DNA from: Microbacterium sp. LWO12-1.2
GTDB taxonomy: Bacteria > Actinomycetota > Actinomycetes > Actinomycetales > Microbacteriaceae
DNA: 64,000 nucleotides
Reading direction: 5' to 3'
Assembly: GCF_040675875.1 (NCBI RefSeq)
Contig: NZ_JBEGII010000001.1
Coordinates: forward strand, 1,178,001 to 1,242,000
The translations under genes were made by a program, and so were the position numbers. This document shows positions 41,246 through 49,498 of the stretch, piece after piece (the stretch's first letter is position 1; each line of letters starts with the position of its first letter). The notes beneath the pieces were generated by a model. That model saw only the letters and a list, made by a program, of their open reading frames with translations. It had not been told where the DNA came from and did not search any database.

Positions 41246-42411
41246 GTGGCCAAGTACGAGATCCTCATCACAGCCGTGACCGTTCAACACCTCTCCTACG
41301 GTGAGGTCGCCGCCCGGTACGGGGTCTCGAAAACGCTGGTCCATAAGCTTCATCACCGGTGGCTCGTCGAGGGAGATGCGGCGTTCGAGCCCCTCTCACG
41401 CCGGCCGCGGACGACGCCGAATCGGACTGCGGTCCCGACCCGTGAACGCGTGATCGCTCTGCGGGATGAGCTCATCGGCAACGGAGTGGATGCCGGGGCA
41501 GACACGATCGCAGAGCACCTCGCCCGCGAGGGCACTCTTCTCTCACGGACCACGATCTGGCGCATCCTGACCGCAGGAGGAAAGGTCACCCCACAACCCC
41601 AGAAGCGTCCCCGATCGTCCTGGCACCGGTTCACCGCGGACCGACCGAACGAACTCTGGCAATCCGACTTCACCCACATCACCCTCGCCGACGGCACCGA
41701 TAGTGAAGTCATCGGCTGGATCGATGACCACTCTCGCTACGTGCTCCATCTCAGCGCTCACCGCCGCGTCACCGGCCGCACCGTGACCGACACCTTCAGC
41801 GAAACAGCAGCCCAGCACGGGTATCCCACCGCGACTCTCACGGACAACGGCATGGTCTACACCACCCGCCTCGCCCGCGGAGGACGCGGCAGAGGCGACG
41901 GCGCCGGCAACGGATTCGAGACTCTCCTCGCCACCCTCGGCATCACCCAGAAGAACGGCAAACCCTTCAAACCCACCACCCAAGGCAAGATCGAACGCTT
42001 CTGGCAGACCCTGAAGAAATACACCGACACGCACCCCGCAGCCACCCTGACCGAGCTGCAGGCCGCCCTCGACACGTTCCGCGACTACTACAACAACATC
42101 CGCCCGCACCGCGGCATCAACCGAAAGACCCCCACATTCGCCTACCAACTGATCCCGAAAGCCAGCCCACACCACCCGAAGACCCGAACACCTGGCGCGT
42201 CCGCTACGACACCATCGACAACGACGGCAAGATCACCCTCCGCCACCACGGAAGACTCCTCCACCTCGGCATCGGACGCGCTCACACCCGCACCGAGATC
42301 ATCTGCCTCGTCCACAACGACGACGCCACGATCATCACCCTCAGCACCGGCGAACTCCTCGCCGAATTCACCCTCGACCCCACCAAGAACTACCAACGCA
42401 AAAACGGCTGA
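41246..42411 (+). pseudogene. IS481-family transposase, frameshifted
   Basis: GTG start inside the left end. N-terminal helix-turn-helix (LSYGEVAARYGVSKTLVHKLHHR); integrase core with DDE residues in LWQSDFTHITL, TLTDNGMVY and GKIERFWQTLKKY. Up to about 42170 the frame is intact. Beyond that the family C-terminus (EDPNTWRVRYDTIDNDGKITL ... TLDPTKNYQRKNG, stop 42409-42411) continues in the -1 frame, so one base has been lost near 42165-42175. Without that shift the frame reads on as Ser/Thr/Pro-rich nonsense to 42484, past the IS end. There is no A-rich slippery site. Confidence 0.85.
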
Positions 42412-42439
42412 ACCCCCGGAAACCGGGGGTTCAGCCGTT
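42403..42439 (+). terminator. hairpin at transposase end
   Basis: A perfect 17-bp stem with AAA loop (42403-42419 with 42423-42439) spanning the transposase stop and running into the right inverted repeat. It would stop transcripts entering or leaving the IS. Confidence 0.7.
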
Positions 42440-42461
42440 CACGATGTCCAGAGACATCACA

Positions 42462-42477
42462 TCTGTGCGCGGAGGGG
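42462..42477. repeat. right 16-bp direct repeat flanking the IS
   Basis: Identical to 41139-41154. Bases 42466-42477 are the 3' end of the intact tRNA-Leu. Confidence 0.88.
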
Positions 42478-42548
42478 GACTTGAACCCCCACGCCCTTAC
42501 GGGCACTACGACCTCAACGTAGCGCGTCTACCATTCCGCCACCCGCGC
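42466..42548 (-). tRNA. tRNA-Leu (GAG)
   Basis: An 83-nt class II cloverleaf on the minus strand: acceptor GCGCGGG/TCCGCGC, anticodon stem CTACG/CGTAG with loop TTGAGGT (anticodon GAG), long variable arm TGCCCGTAAGGGCGT, T arm GGGGG-TTCAAGT-CCCCC, discriminator A. CCA is not encoded. The IS begins 4 bp past its 3' end. Confidence 0.95.
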
Positions 42549-42647
42549 AGGTTTTGGATGATCGTTGCCGACCGAAGAATGACATTACCACGTCCTCCGC
42601 GGCCTCTCGAACCGAGGCGCACGCCCGGGCGTGGCGCGCGGCTTCGA

Positions 42648-42653
42648 TAGCCT
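42648..42653 (+). promoter_or_regulatory. -10 box, leaderless start at 42660
   Basis: TAGCCT ends 6 nt before ATG 42660. Confidence 0.5.
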
Positions 42654-42659
42654 GGAGCC

Positions 42660-43955
42660 ATGATTGATCCGTCCCTTCCGGAGGTCGTCCGCATCGCGAG
42701 CGACCTGATCCGCTTCGACACGTCCAACTTCGGCGGAGGCAATGCCAAGGGCGAGCGCGAGGCCGCGGAGTACGTCGGCACCTACCTCGAAGCGCTGGGG
42801 CTCGATGTCGAGTACTACGAGCCGATCCCTCGTCGGACCAACGTCATGGCTCGGATAGCGGGCCGTGATCGCTCGAAGCCCGCGCTGGTCGTGCACGGTC
42901 ATCTCGACGTGGTCCCGGCGATGGCCGAGGAGTGGAGCGTCGACCCGTTCGCCGGTCTCGTGCGCGATGGGATGCTCTGGGGACGCGGAGCCGTCGACAT
43001 GAAGAACATGAACGCGATGATCCTCACCGCGGTCGCCGAGATCCTTCGTGCCGGAGAACAGCCGGAGCGCGATCTGATCCTCGCCTTCTTCGCGGATGAG
43101 GAGAACGGCGGGGTGGAGGGGTCGGCGCTCGTCGTCAAGGACCGCCCCCAGTGGTTCGAGGGCGCCTGTTCGGCGATCAGCGAGGTCGGCGGCTACTCGA
43201 TCACGGTCGACGATCGCCGCGCGTACCTGCTGCAGGTGGGTGAGAAGGCGTTGATCTGGATCCGCCTGGTCGCCAAGGGGCGTGCGGGCCACGGCAGCCG
43301 CCTGCACGAGGAGAACGCCGTGACGCGGCTGGCTGAGGCCGTGGCGGCGATCGGACGCACCCGGTGGCCCATCCGTCTCACCGCGACCACCACCGCGCTC
43401 CTGGAAGGCCTCAGCGCCCTCACCGGACGGGGCGTCGAGGACCCGGATGTTCTGGCCGCCGCGGCGGGACCCGCTGAGGCGTTCCTGCGCTCCTCGTTCC
43501 GCACGACGGCGAACCCGACGGCACTCACCGCAGGCTACAAGCACAACGTGATCCCCGAGCGAGCCGAGGCCCTGATCGATGTGCGCGTGATCCCCGGCAC
43601 CGAGGATGACGTGCTGGCGGAACTGCAGCGCATCGTCGGTGACGACATCGTGATCGAGACCGTGGTTCGCGACATCGGCATGGAGACCCCGTTCGAGGGT
43701 GATCTCGTCGATGCGATGGTCGCGAGCATCGGCCGTCACGACCCGGGCGTTCCCGTGATCCCGTACCTGCTGGGGGCGGGCACCGACAACAAGGCGCTCG
43801 CAGCGCTCGGCATCACCGGTTACGGATTCGCGCCGCTCAAGCTCCCCGCCGACCTCGACTTCACGGGCATGTTCCACGGTGTCGACGAGCGCGTACCCGT
43901 AGAATCGCTTGTCTTCGGCCAGCGGGTGCTGACCGATCTGCTGCGCTCGTTCTGA
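42660..43955 (+). CDS. M20-family metallopeptidase/deacylase
   Basis: 431 residues. [11 protein letters not shown] and [12 protein letters not shown] carry the first zinc His and bridging Asp, FADEENGG the catalytic/metal Glu pair, and [19 protein letters not shown] the C-terminal site. The dimerisation domain lies between ([15 protein letters not shown]). It hydrolyses a dipeptide or N-acyl amino acid; the substrate is not predictable (family includes DapE, ArgE, CPG2). The start is leaderless. Confidence 0.92.
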   Translation: MIDPSLPEVVRIASDLIRFDTSNFGGGNAKGEREAAEYVGTYLEALGLDVEYYEPIPRRTNVMARIAGRDRSKPALVVHGHLDVVPAMAEEWSVDPFAGLVRDGMLWGRGAVDMKNMNAMILTAVAEILRAGEQPERDLILAFFADEENGGVEGSALVVKDRPQWFEGACSAISEVGGYSITVDDRRAYLLQVGEKALIWIRLVAKGRAGHGSRLHEENAVTRLAEAVAAIGRTRWPIRLTATTTALLEGLSALTGRGVEDPDVLAAAAGPAEAFLRSSFRTTANPTALTAGYKHNVIPERAEALIDVRVIPGTEDDVLAELQRIVGDDIVIETVVRDIGMETPFEGDLVDAMVASIGRHDPGVPVIPYLLGAGTDNKALAALGITGYGFAPLKLPADLDFTGMFHGVDERVPVESLVFGQRVLTDLLRSF

Positions 43956-44008
43956 GCGACGCAGGACCTCTCCCGCGCCGTCCTCGATCCAGAAGGCACC
44001 ATCTCTCC

Positions 44009-44833
44009 ATGCACCTGTTTGAAGCGCTCATCCTCGGCATCGTCCAGGGACTCACCGAGTTCCTGCCGATCTCGTCCAGCGCGCACCTGCGCATCCTCGG
44101 CACGTTCCTCCCCTCCGGCGAGGACCCGGGAGCGGCGTTCACCGCCATCACGCAGATCGGCACGGAAGCCGCGGTCGTCGTGTTCTTCTGGCGCGACATC
44201 GTGCGCATCATCGGACAGTGGTTCCGCTCGTTGGTCGGACGCGTGCCTCGTTCAGACCCGGATGCCCGTATGGGCTGGTTGATCATCATCGGCAGCATCC
44301 CGATCGTGCTGCTCGGGCTGCTGTTCCAGGACCAGATCGAGAGCGTGCTGCGGTCGCTGTGGATCGTCGCGATCATGCTCATCGTCTTCGGCATCCTGCT
44401 CGGAATCGCTGATCATGTCGGGGCCAAGCGCCGCAGCCTCAAGGACCTCACATACCCGGATGGCATCGCCTACGGTTTCGCCCAGGCGCTCGCGCTGATC
44501 CCCGGGGTCTCGCGCTCCGGCGGCACGATCACCATGGGACTTTTCCTCGGCTACGAACGCGCCGCCGCCGCCCGCTACGCGTTCCTGCTCGCGATCCCCG
44601 CCGTATTCGGCAGCGGCTTCTACCAGGTCTACAAGAGCTGGGGAGAGCCGTCGTTCTTCTCGTTCGGCGACACCCTGGCGGCCACCGGAATCGCATTCGT
44701 CGTGGCCCTCGGCGTGATCGCGTTCTTCATGAACTGGATCTCGAAGCGCAGCTTCCTGCCGTTCGTGATCTACCGGATCCTGCTCGGCACGACCCTGCTG
44801 ATCCTGCTCGGCACCGGAGTCATCGCGGCCTGA
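44009..44833 (+). CDS. uppP: undecaprenyl-diphosphate phosphatase
   Basis: 274 residues with about eight membrane helices. It regenerates the C55 lipid carrier for cell-wall synthesis; overexpression gives bacitracin resistance (older name bacA). The active site block is [21 protein letters not shown] near the N-terminus, and [17 protein letters not shown] is the second. The stop lies in the first copy of a 68-bp tandem duplication. Confidence 0.96.
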   Translation: MHLFEALILGIVQGLTEFLPISSSAHLRILGTFLPSGEDPGAAFTAITQIGTEAAVVVFFWRDIVRIIGQWFRSLVGRVPRSDPDARMGWLIIIGSIPIVLLGLLFQDQIESVLRSLWIVAIMLIVFGILLGIADHVGAKRRSLKDLTYPDGIAYGFAQALALIPGVSRSGGTITMGLFLGYERAAAARYAFLLAIPAVFGSGFYQVYKSWGEPSFFSFGDTLAATGIAFVVALGVIAFFMNWISKRSFLPFVIYRILLGTTLLILLGTGVIAA

Positions 44834-44843
44834 GCGCGAGCCG

Positions 44844-44879
44844 GAGCATCCCCGCCTCATGAACGGCGGGGTGATGCTC
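44844..44879. terminator. bidirectional terminator hairpin, copy 1
   Basis: GAGCATC and CCCGCC pair with GGCGGG and GATGCTC around an 8-nt loop with a 2-nt bulge. It lies just after the uppP stop. Confidence 0.7.
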
Positions 44880-44911
44880 AGCGCTTGCGGTCGCGGCCTG
44901 AGCGCGAGCCG

Positions 44912-44947
44912 GAGCATCCCCGCCTCATGAACGGCGGGGTGATGCTC
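44912..44947. terminator. bidirectional terminator hairpin, copy 2
   Basis: Identical to the hairpin 68 bp to the left. It ends inside the stop codon region of the PAC2-family gene. Confidence 0.7.
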
Positions 44948-45794
44948 AGCGCTTGCGGTCGCCGGGGCCGTCGTCGCGGCGGCGGAGGTAGCGCTCGAAC
45001 GCCTGGGCGATGGCGTCGCCGGATGCTTCGGGGGAGTCCCACGTGTCGCGCGTGCGCTCGAGCTGGCGGATGTACTCGGCCATGTCCTCGTCGTCGGCCG
45101 CAGCGGCATCGATCGATGCCTCCCACGCGGCCGCCTCGGTACGCAGACCGTCGCGGGGAACGTCGACGCCCGTCAACTCCTCGAGCCGATCGAGGAGGGC
45201 GAGGGTGACCTTGGGAGACGGCGTCGCGGTGGCGACGTAGTGCGGAACGCTGGCCCACAGGCTTGCCGTCGGTATCCCGGCACTCTCGGCGAAATGCTCG
45301 AACACGCTGAGTATCCCGACGGGGCCTTCATAGAGAGACCGTTCGAGACCGTGAGCTTCGCGCACCTGCTCGTTCTGACTGGACGCGAAGATCGAGATCG
45401 GTCGGGTGTGCGGCACGTCCGAGAGCATGGCGCCGAGCGTCACGACTCCCGTGATGTCGTCGCGCAGGGCGACGTCGATGAACTCCGAGGCGAAGGCCTG
45501 CCAGGTTCTTGCCGGCTCGACACCGGTCAGAACCCAGAACTCCGGGCCCGGTGCCGGATCGCGCGGACGCCAGAGGCCCGCCTCGGGCCACTTGAGCTGA
45601 CGTCGTCCCTCAGCATCCATCTGGCTCGAGGGACGTGTGTACTGGTAGTCGAAGTAGAGCTCGGGGTCGACAGAATGCACGAGCTCGTAGTCGTTCGCGG
45701 TGCGGAGAGCCTCGACGGCACCGCTCGCCCCTTCGCCGGCATCGTTCCAGCCGTCGAAGGCGACGATGACGATGCGCGAACCGAGAACATCCAT
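44946..45794 (-). CDS. PAC2-family (proteasome-assembly-chaperone-like) protein
   Basis: 282 residues. RIVIVAFDGWNDAGEGASGAVEAL and GVVTLGAMLSDVPHTRPISIFASS are typical of bacterial PAC2-domain proteins; the C-terminal ~60 residues are acidic and helical. In eukaryotes and archaea the fold helps assemble proteasomes, but bacterial members are also common in species with no proteasome and their role is unknown. GGAGG lies ~10 nt before the ATG. No proteasome genes occur in the window. Confidence 0.87.
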   Translation of the reverse strand: MDVLGSRIVIVAFDGWNDAGEGASGAVEALRTANDYELVHSVDPELYFDYQYTRPSSQMDAEGRRQLKWPEAGLWRPRDPAPGPEFWVLTGVEPARTWQAFASEFIDVALRDDITGVVTLGAMLSDVPHTRPISIFASSQNEQVREAHGLERSLYEGPVGILSVFEHFAESAGIPTASLWASVPHYVATATPSPKVTLALLDRLEELTGVDVPRDGLRTEAAAWEASIDAAAADDEDMAEYIRQLERTRDTWDSPEASGDAIAQAFERYLRRRDDGPGDRKR

Positions 45795-45871
45795 CCGGGG
45801 CTCCCTCCGAGGTCGGGGACGTATCCCTCCAGGCTAGTCCGCGTGGGCCGGAAGTGGGCGGCGGCCCGGGC

Positions 45872-45877
45872 TACCAT
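45872..45877 (+). promoter_or_regulatory. -10 box, leaderless start at 45885
   Basis: TACCAT ends 7 nt before GTG 45885 and contains the first bases of an alternative ATG at 45876. Confidence 0.5.
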
Positions 45878-45884
45878 GGGTTCA

Positions 45885-46568
45885 GTGAGCAGACAGCCCC
45901 GCGCGGTCCTTTGGGACATGGATGGAACACTCGTCGACACCGAACCGTACTGGATGGCGGCGGAGACCACACTCGTCGAGTCGTTCGGAGGCACCTGGAC
46001 TCACGAGGACGCACTCCAGCTGGTGGGCAACGGGCTCATCGACAGCGCGATCATCCTGCAGAAAGCCGGAGTCGACATGGAGGCCGAGGCGATCGTCTCC
46101 CTGCTCACAGACTCCGTGCAGGAGGCGCTGCGCACCCAGGGCGTGCCCTTCCGTCCCGGAGCGAGGGAGCTGCTCACCGACCTCAAGGCGGCAGGTATCC
46201 CCACCGCGCTGGTGACGATGTCTCTCCGCCGCATGGCTCTCGGCGTCGTCGAACTGATCGATTTCGACGCCTTCGAGCTCGTGGTCGCCGGCGATGACGT
46301 CGAGAACCCGAAGCCGCACCCGGAGCCGTATCTGCAGGCCGCCGCACTGCTGGACGTCGACATCACCGACGCGATCGTCATCGAGGACTCGCCGACCGGT
46401 CTGCGTGCCGGAATCGCCTCCGGGGCCGTCACGCTGGGCGTGCCCCACATCGTCTCGCTCGACGACGTGGGTGCTCACGAGCTCTGGCCGACGCTCGAGG
46501 GACGCAGCGCCGCCGACCTCATCGACCTCTTCGACCGACAGAACGCCACGCAGGGAGCCACCCGATGA
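45885..46568 (+). CDS. HAD-family phosphatase (beta-phosphoglucomutase-like)
   Basis: 227 residues. LWDMDGTLVDTEPYW gives the nucleophile D11 and D13; the helical cap follows, then TALVTMSLRR (motif II Thr/Ser region), NPKPHPEPYLQAA (motif III Lys) and VIEDSPTGLRAG (motif IV). Substrate unknown. The GTG start rests on the -10 box; ATG 45876 would add three residues. Its stop overlaps the trmI start. Confidence 0.88.
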   Translation: MSRQPRAVLWDMDGTLVDTEPYWMAAETTLVESFGGTWTHEDALQLVGNGLIDSAIILQKAGVDMEAEAIVSLLTDSVQEALRTQGVPFRPGARELLTDLKAAGIPTALVTMSLRRMALGVVELIDFDAFELVVAGDDVENPKPHPEPYLQAAALLDVDITDAIVIEDSPTGLRAGIASGAVTLGVPHIVSLDDVGAHELWPTLEGRSAADLIDLFDRQNATQGATR

Positions 46569-47584
46569 CCGATACCCGTGCGCAGCGACCGAGCGGTCCA
46601 TTCCGCGAAGGCGATCGTGTGCAGCTGACCGGCCCGAAGGGCCGTCTGCACACCGTCACGCTTCGTGAGGACGGAGAACTGCACACGCATCAGGGCGTGC
46701 TGCGCCATCGTGATCTGATCGGTCTTCCCGACGGTTCGGTGCTGGCCAACAGCTCCGGTCACGAGTACCTCGCGCTGCGGCCCCTGCTCCGCGACTTCGC
46801 GATGTCGATGCCCCGTGGTGCAGCGATCATCTACCCGAAGGACGCCGCGCAGATCGTCATGCAGGCCGATATCTTCCCCGGAGCCACCGTGGTGGAGGCC
46901 GGGGTGGGCTCCGGGGCGCTGTCGCTCTCGCTGCTGCGCGCGATCGGTTCGGACGGGAAGCTGATCTCCTTCGAGCGACGCGAAGACTTCGCCGACGTCG
47001 CCCGTGGCAACGTCGAGACCTTCTTCGGCGGAACGCCCGAAACTTGGAGCGTGGTCGTCGGAGATCTGCTCGAAGCTCTTCCGATCCAGGCAGAGCCCGG
47101 CAGCGTCGACCGCGTCGTGCTCGACATGCTTGCGCCCTGGGAGTGCATCGACGTCGTCGCCGACGCCCTCACCCCCGGCGGGGTCGTGCTCTGCTACGTC
47201 GCGACGGCCACACAGTTGTCCCGTGTCGCGGAGTACATCAGGGCGACCGGCCTGTTCACCGAGCCGGATGCATCGGAGACCATGGTGCGCGGCTGGCACG
47301 TCGAGGGGCTCGCGGTACGCCCGGATCACCGGATGGTCGCCCACACGGGCTTCCTGATCACGGCACGCCGACTCGCTCCGGGGGCGATCGCCCCGTCCGT
47401 GAAGCGACGTGCGTCGAAGAGCAGCTACGGCGATGACGATGTCGAGCAGTGGACCCCCGGCGCCGTCGGCGATCGTGAGATCAACGACAAGAACCTGCGC
47501 AAGCGCGCACGGGAGGCGGCCCGAGCTGCCGAGGGGGCGCGCCTGGCGGCCACATCGCGCGAATCGGACCAGCCGACGGAATAG
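46565..47584 (+). CDS. trmI: tRNA (adenine-58-N1)-methyltransferase TrmI
   Basis: 339 residues. It methylates A58 in the T loop of tRNA. The N-terminal ~75 residues form the small beta domain (GDRVQLTGPKGRLHTVTL); the Rossmann AdoMet site is VVEAGVGSGALSLSLLRAIG, and VDRVVLDMLAPWE is motif IV. A Lys/Arg-rich ~50-residue tail follows residue 290. ATG overlaps the preceding stop (ATGA). Confidence 0.93.
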   Translation: MTDTRAQRPSGPFREGDRVQLTGPKGRLHTVTLREDGELHTHQGVLRHRDLIGLPDGSVLANSSGHEYLALRPLLRDFAMSMPRGAAIIYPKDAAQIVMQADIFPGATVVEAGVGSGALSLSLLRAIGSDGKLISFERREDFADVARGNVETFFGGTPETWSVVVGDLLEALPIQAEPGSVDRVVLDMLAPWECIDVVADALTPGGVVLCYVATATQLSRVAEYIRATGLFTEPDASETMVRGWHVEGLAVRPDHRMVAHTGFLITARRLAPGAIAPSVKRRASKSSYGDDDVEQWTPGAVGDREINDKNLRKRAREAARAAEGARLAATSRESDQPTE

Positions 47585-47587
47585 ACT
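47582..47587 (+). promoter_or_regulatory. -10 box of FKBP-like lipoprotein gene
   Basis: TAGACT overlaps the end of trmI and ends 7 nt before GTG 47595. Translation looks leaderless. Confidence 0.55.
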
Positions 47588-47594
47588 GGAGCGC

Positions 47595-48509
47595 GTGCGT
47601 AAAACGTCCGCCGTTCTGGCCACTCTCAGCCTCGCCGTCCTCGCCCTGACCGGGTGCACCGCCGCGCCGTCCTTCGATGGTGCCGCTTGCGATCGTGCCG
47701 CCGACGGCGACAGCGTCCTGAACGCCGCTACGGTCACCGGCGACATCGGATCCGAGCCCGACGTAGAGGTGTTCAGCCCGGTCAAGGTCAAGGAGACCTC
47801 GTTCGCCGATGTCACCGTCGGCGATGGTCTCGCGCTGACGTCGGACTTCCAGCCCCTCGTGATGGACATCGCCTTCTACGGGGGCAAGAGCGGCGACAAG
47901 CTCTACGCCTCGGAATTCAACGGCGACCTCAGCCGTGTCAACAACATCGATTTCTGGGCGCAGAAGTCAGCAGGCCTGGCAGACGTGCTGCAGTGCGCGA
48001 CCGGTGGCAGCCGTGTGCTCGCGGTGCTCACGCCCGAGGACTTCGGCGCTCAGAACGTCGAGGGTTTCGGACTCGCCAAGGACGAGAACGTCGTGGCAGT
48101 GATCGATGTGCTCGATGTGTACCCCACGCGGGCATCCGGTGCGCTGCAGTTCAACGACGCCGGAGGACTGCCCACCGTGGTCCGTGCCGTCGACGGCACG
48201 CCGGGGATCATCATCCCGGACAGCGCTGCTCCGACGAAGCCCGTCACCCAGACGCTGATCAAGGGTGACGGTGCGGCCGTCAAGCAGGGTGACATGCTCG
48301 TCACGAACGTCATGGCTGTCAACTGGGACGACAAGACCGTCGCCACGAACACGTGGGGTGCCACCGCGAGCATGGGTGCCGCCGCGAAGGAACTCGTCGG
48401 TGCCACGGTCGGTTCCCAGCTCCTCGTCGTGATCCCCGCCGCTGAGGGCAACGTCGCGACCGCTGTGGTCGTCGACATCCTCGGCATCGTGCCGGCCGCC
48501 ACGCAGTGA
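47595..48509 (+). CDS. lipoprotein with FKBP-like repeats (possible peptidyl-prolyl isomerase)
   Basis: 304 residues. A signal sequence ends in lipobox LTGC (Cys near residue 21), so it is anchored outside the membrane. Two similar halves follow; KGDGAAVKQGDMLVTNVMAVNWDDKTVATNTWG in the second resembles the FKBP start (GDG-V-GD-V-V-Y-G-W). Key active-site aromatics look poorly kept, so isomerase activity is doubtful. It sits where the Pup-proteasome genes lie in mycobacteria and leads into pafBC, whose start overlaps its stop. Confidence 0.82.
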   Translation: MRKTSAVLATLSLAVLALTGCTAAPSFDGAACDRAADGDSVLNAATVTGDIGSEPDVEVFSPVKVKETSFADVTVGDGLALTSDFQPLVMDIAFYGGKSGDKLYASEFNGDLSRVNNIDFWAQKSAGLADVLQCATGGSRVLAVLTPEDFGAQNVEGFGLAKDENVVAVIDVLDVYPTRASGALQFNDAGGLPTVVRAVDGTPGIIIPDSAAPTKPVTQTLIKGDGAAVKQGDMLVTNVMAVNWDDKTVATNTWGATASMGAAAKELVGATVGSQLLVVIPAAEGNVATAVVVDILGIVPAATQ

Positions 48510-49498
48510 TGGCTGCCCGGATACCCGCGGAGGAGCGCCTGACGAATCTCGTCGTGGCGCTGATGGCCACGGAGATCGGGCTCACCAAGCAGCAGATCCT
48601 CGACAACGTCTCCGGGTACCGCCAGCGTGCGAACGCCGGGACGCGGTCGGATGCGCTGGAGAAGATGTTCGAGCGCGACAAGGAAGAACTGCGTTCCCTC
48701 GGCGTCCCGATCGAGACGATCGGCGACGCCGCGGATCCCAACGATCTCCGTGAGGCGCGCTACCGCATTCCCCAGGCCGAGTACGACCTCCCCAGCGACA
48801 TCGAGTTCACCCCGGCTGAGCTCGCGGTGCTCCGTCTGGCCGGCAGCGTCTGGAGCGCCGAGTCGGCATCCGGCGATGCGCAGTCGGGAGTGCGCAAGAT
48901 CCGGGCACTGGGCATCGACGGGGATGAGCCGATCATCGGATTCGCGCCGCGCATCACCGCTCAGGACCCTGCTTTCGCGCCCCTGCAGGCTGCGATCGAG
49001 AAGAGCCGCGTGGTGTCGTTCGACTATCTGAAGCCGGGGGAGGAGGCGCCGCGGCGTCGCACGATCAGGCCTCTTGCGCTGGTCGACTACGAAGCCCGCT
49101 GGCATGTCTTCGGCATCGACGTCGCCGTCGATGAGGACCGTACCTTCCTGCTCGGGCGGATCGTCGGTGATGTCACGACGGCATCGACAACCTTCGACGC
49201 GGCTCTCCGCGACGGTGCGGGGGAGCGGGCTCTCACCGGGCTCGCCCGGGTGGCGGCCGAGAACTCGGCGCTGCTCGAGATCACCCCGGGAACAGAGGCC
49301 GCACTGCGACTCGGGCGGCGTGCACGCCCCGCGGCCCAGGGAATCCTCGTACCGTTCGTGGATCTGCACATCCTGGCCGACGAACTCGCGTCGTACGGTC
49401 CCGAGGTGCGCGTCGTCGAACCGGCATCGCTACGCGACGAGGTCGTCGCGCGCCTGCTGGCCGTGGTCGACGCGCACGATGAGAGAGGCGCTCGATGA
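48509..49498 (+). CDS. pafB: WYL-domain transcriptional activator PafB
   Basis: 329 residues: an N-terminal winged helix (RLTNLVVALMATEIGLTKQQILDNVSGY), a helical linker, a WYL domain (VSFDYLKPGEEAPRRRTIRPLALVDYEARWHVFGID) and a C-terminal WCX region. PafB works with PafC as the activator of the LexA-independent DNA-damage response of mycobacteria. ATG 48509 overlaps the lipoprotein stop; GTG 48506 is one codon earlier. Confidence 0.9.
   Translation: MAARIPAEERLTNLVVALMATEIGLTKQQILDNVSGYRQRANAGTRSDALEKMFERDKEELRSLGVPIETIGDAADPNDLREARYRIPQAEYDLPSDIEFTPAELAVLRLAGSVWSAESASGDAQSGVRKIRALGIDGDEPIIGFAPRITAQDPAFAPLQAAIEKSRVVSFDYLKPGEEAPRRRTIRPLALVDYEARWHVFGIDVAVDEDRTFLLGRIVGDVTTASTTFDAALRDGAGERALTGLARVAAENSALLEITPGTEAALRLGRRARPAAQGILVPFVDLHILADELASYGPEVRVVEPASLRDEVVARLLAVVDAHDERGAR

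Larger units (their letters stand above)
41155..42461 (+). mobile_element. IS481-family insertion sequence, 1307 bp
   Basis: Bounded by TGT at 41155 and ACA at 42461 and by 27-bp imperfect inverted repeats (41155-41181 and 42435-42461) that share the inner 15 bases GGACATCGTGAACGG. It is flanked by a perfect 16-bp direct repeat. The inner motif is repeated twice more at the left end (around 41183 and 41225), probably extra transposase-binding sites. One transposase reading frame, frameshifted near its end. Confidence 0.9.
44823..44958. repeat. 68-bp tandem duplication across the uppP / PAC2 terminator
   Basis: 44823-44890 and 44891-44958 are identical, and the next four bases (TCGC) also match. 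The unit holds the last codons and stop of uppP, a strong hairpin, and the last codons and stop of the convergent PAC2-family gene. Copy 1 provides the uppP stop and copy 2 the PAC2 stop, so both proteins stay intact. Confidence 0.95.

Noticed and set aside
41155..41250. CRISPR-like short repeats (three GGACATCGTGAAC copies)
   Set aside because: Only three copies with unequal spacing, and they match the IS inverted repeat; no cas genes anywhere in the window.
42165..42180. Programmed -1 frameshift in the transposase
   Set aside because: No X-XXY-YYZ slippery site or downstream pseudoknot is visible, and this IS family normally uses one frame; a simple deletion is more likely.
41225..42456. 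Alternative IS boundaries at the best-matching inner repeats
   Set aside because: No target duplication is found at those positions, whereas the 41155/42461 ends abut a perfect 16-bp repeat.
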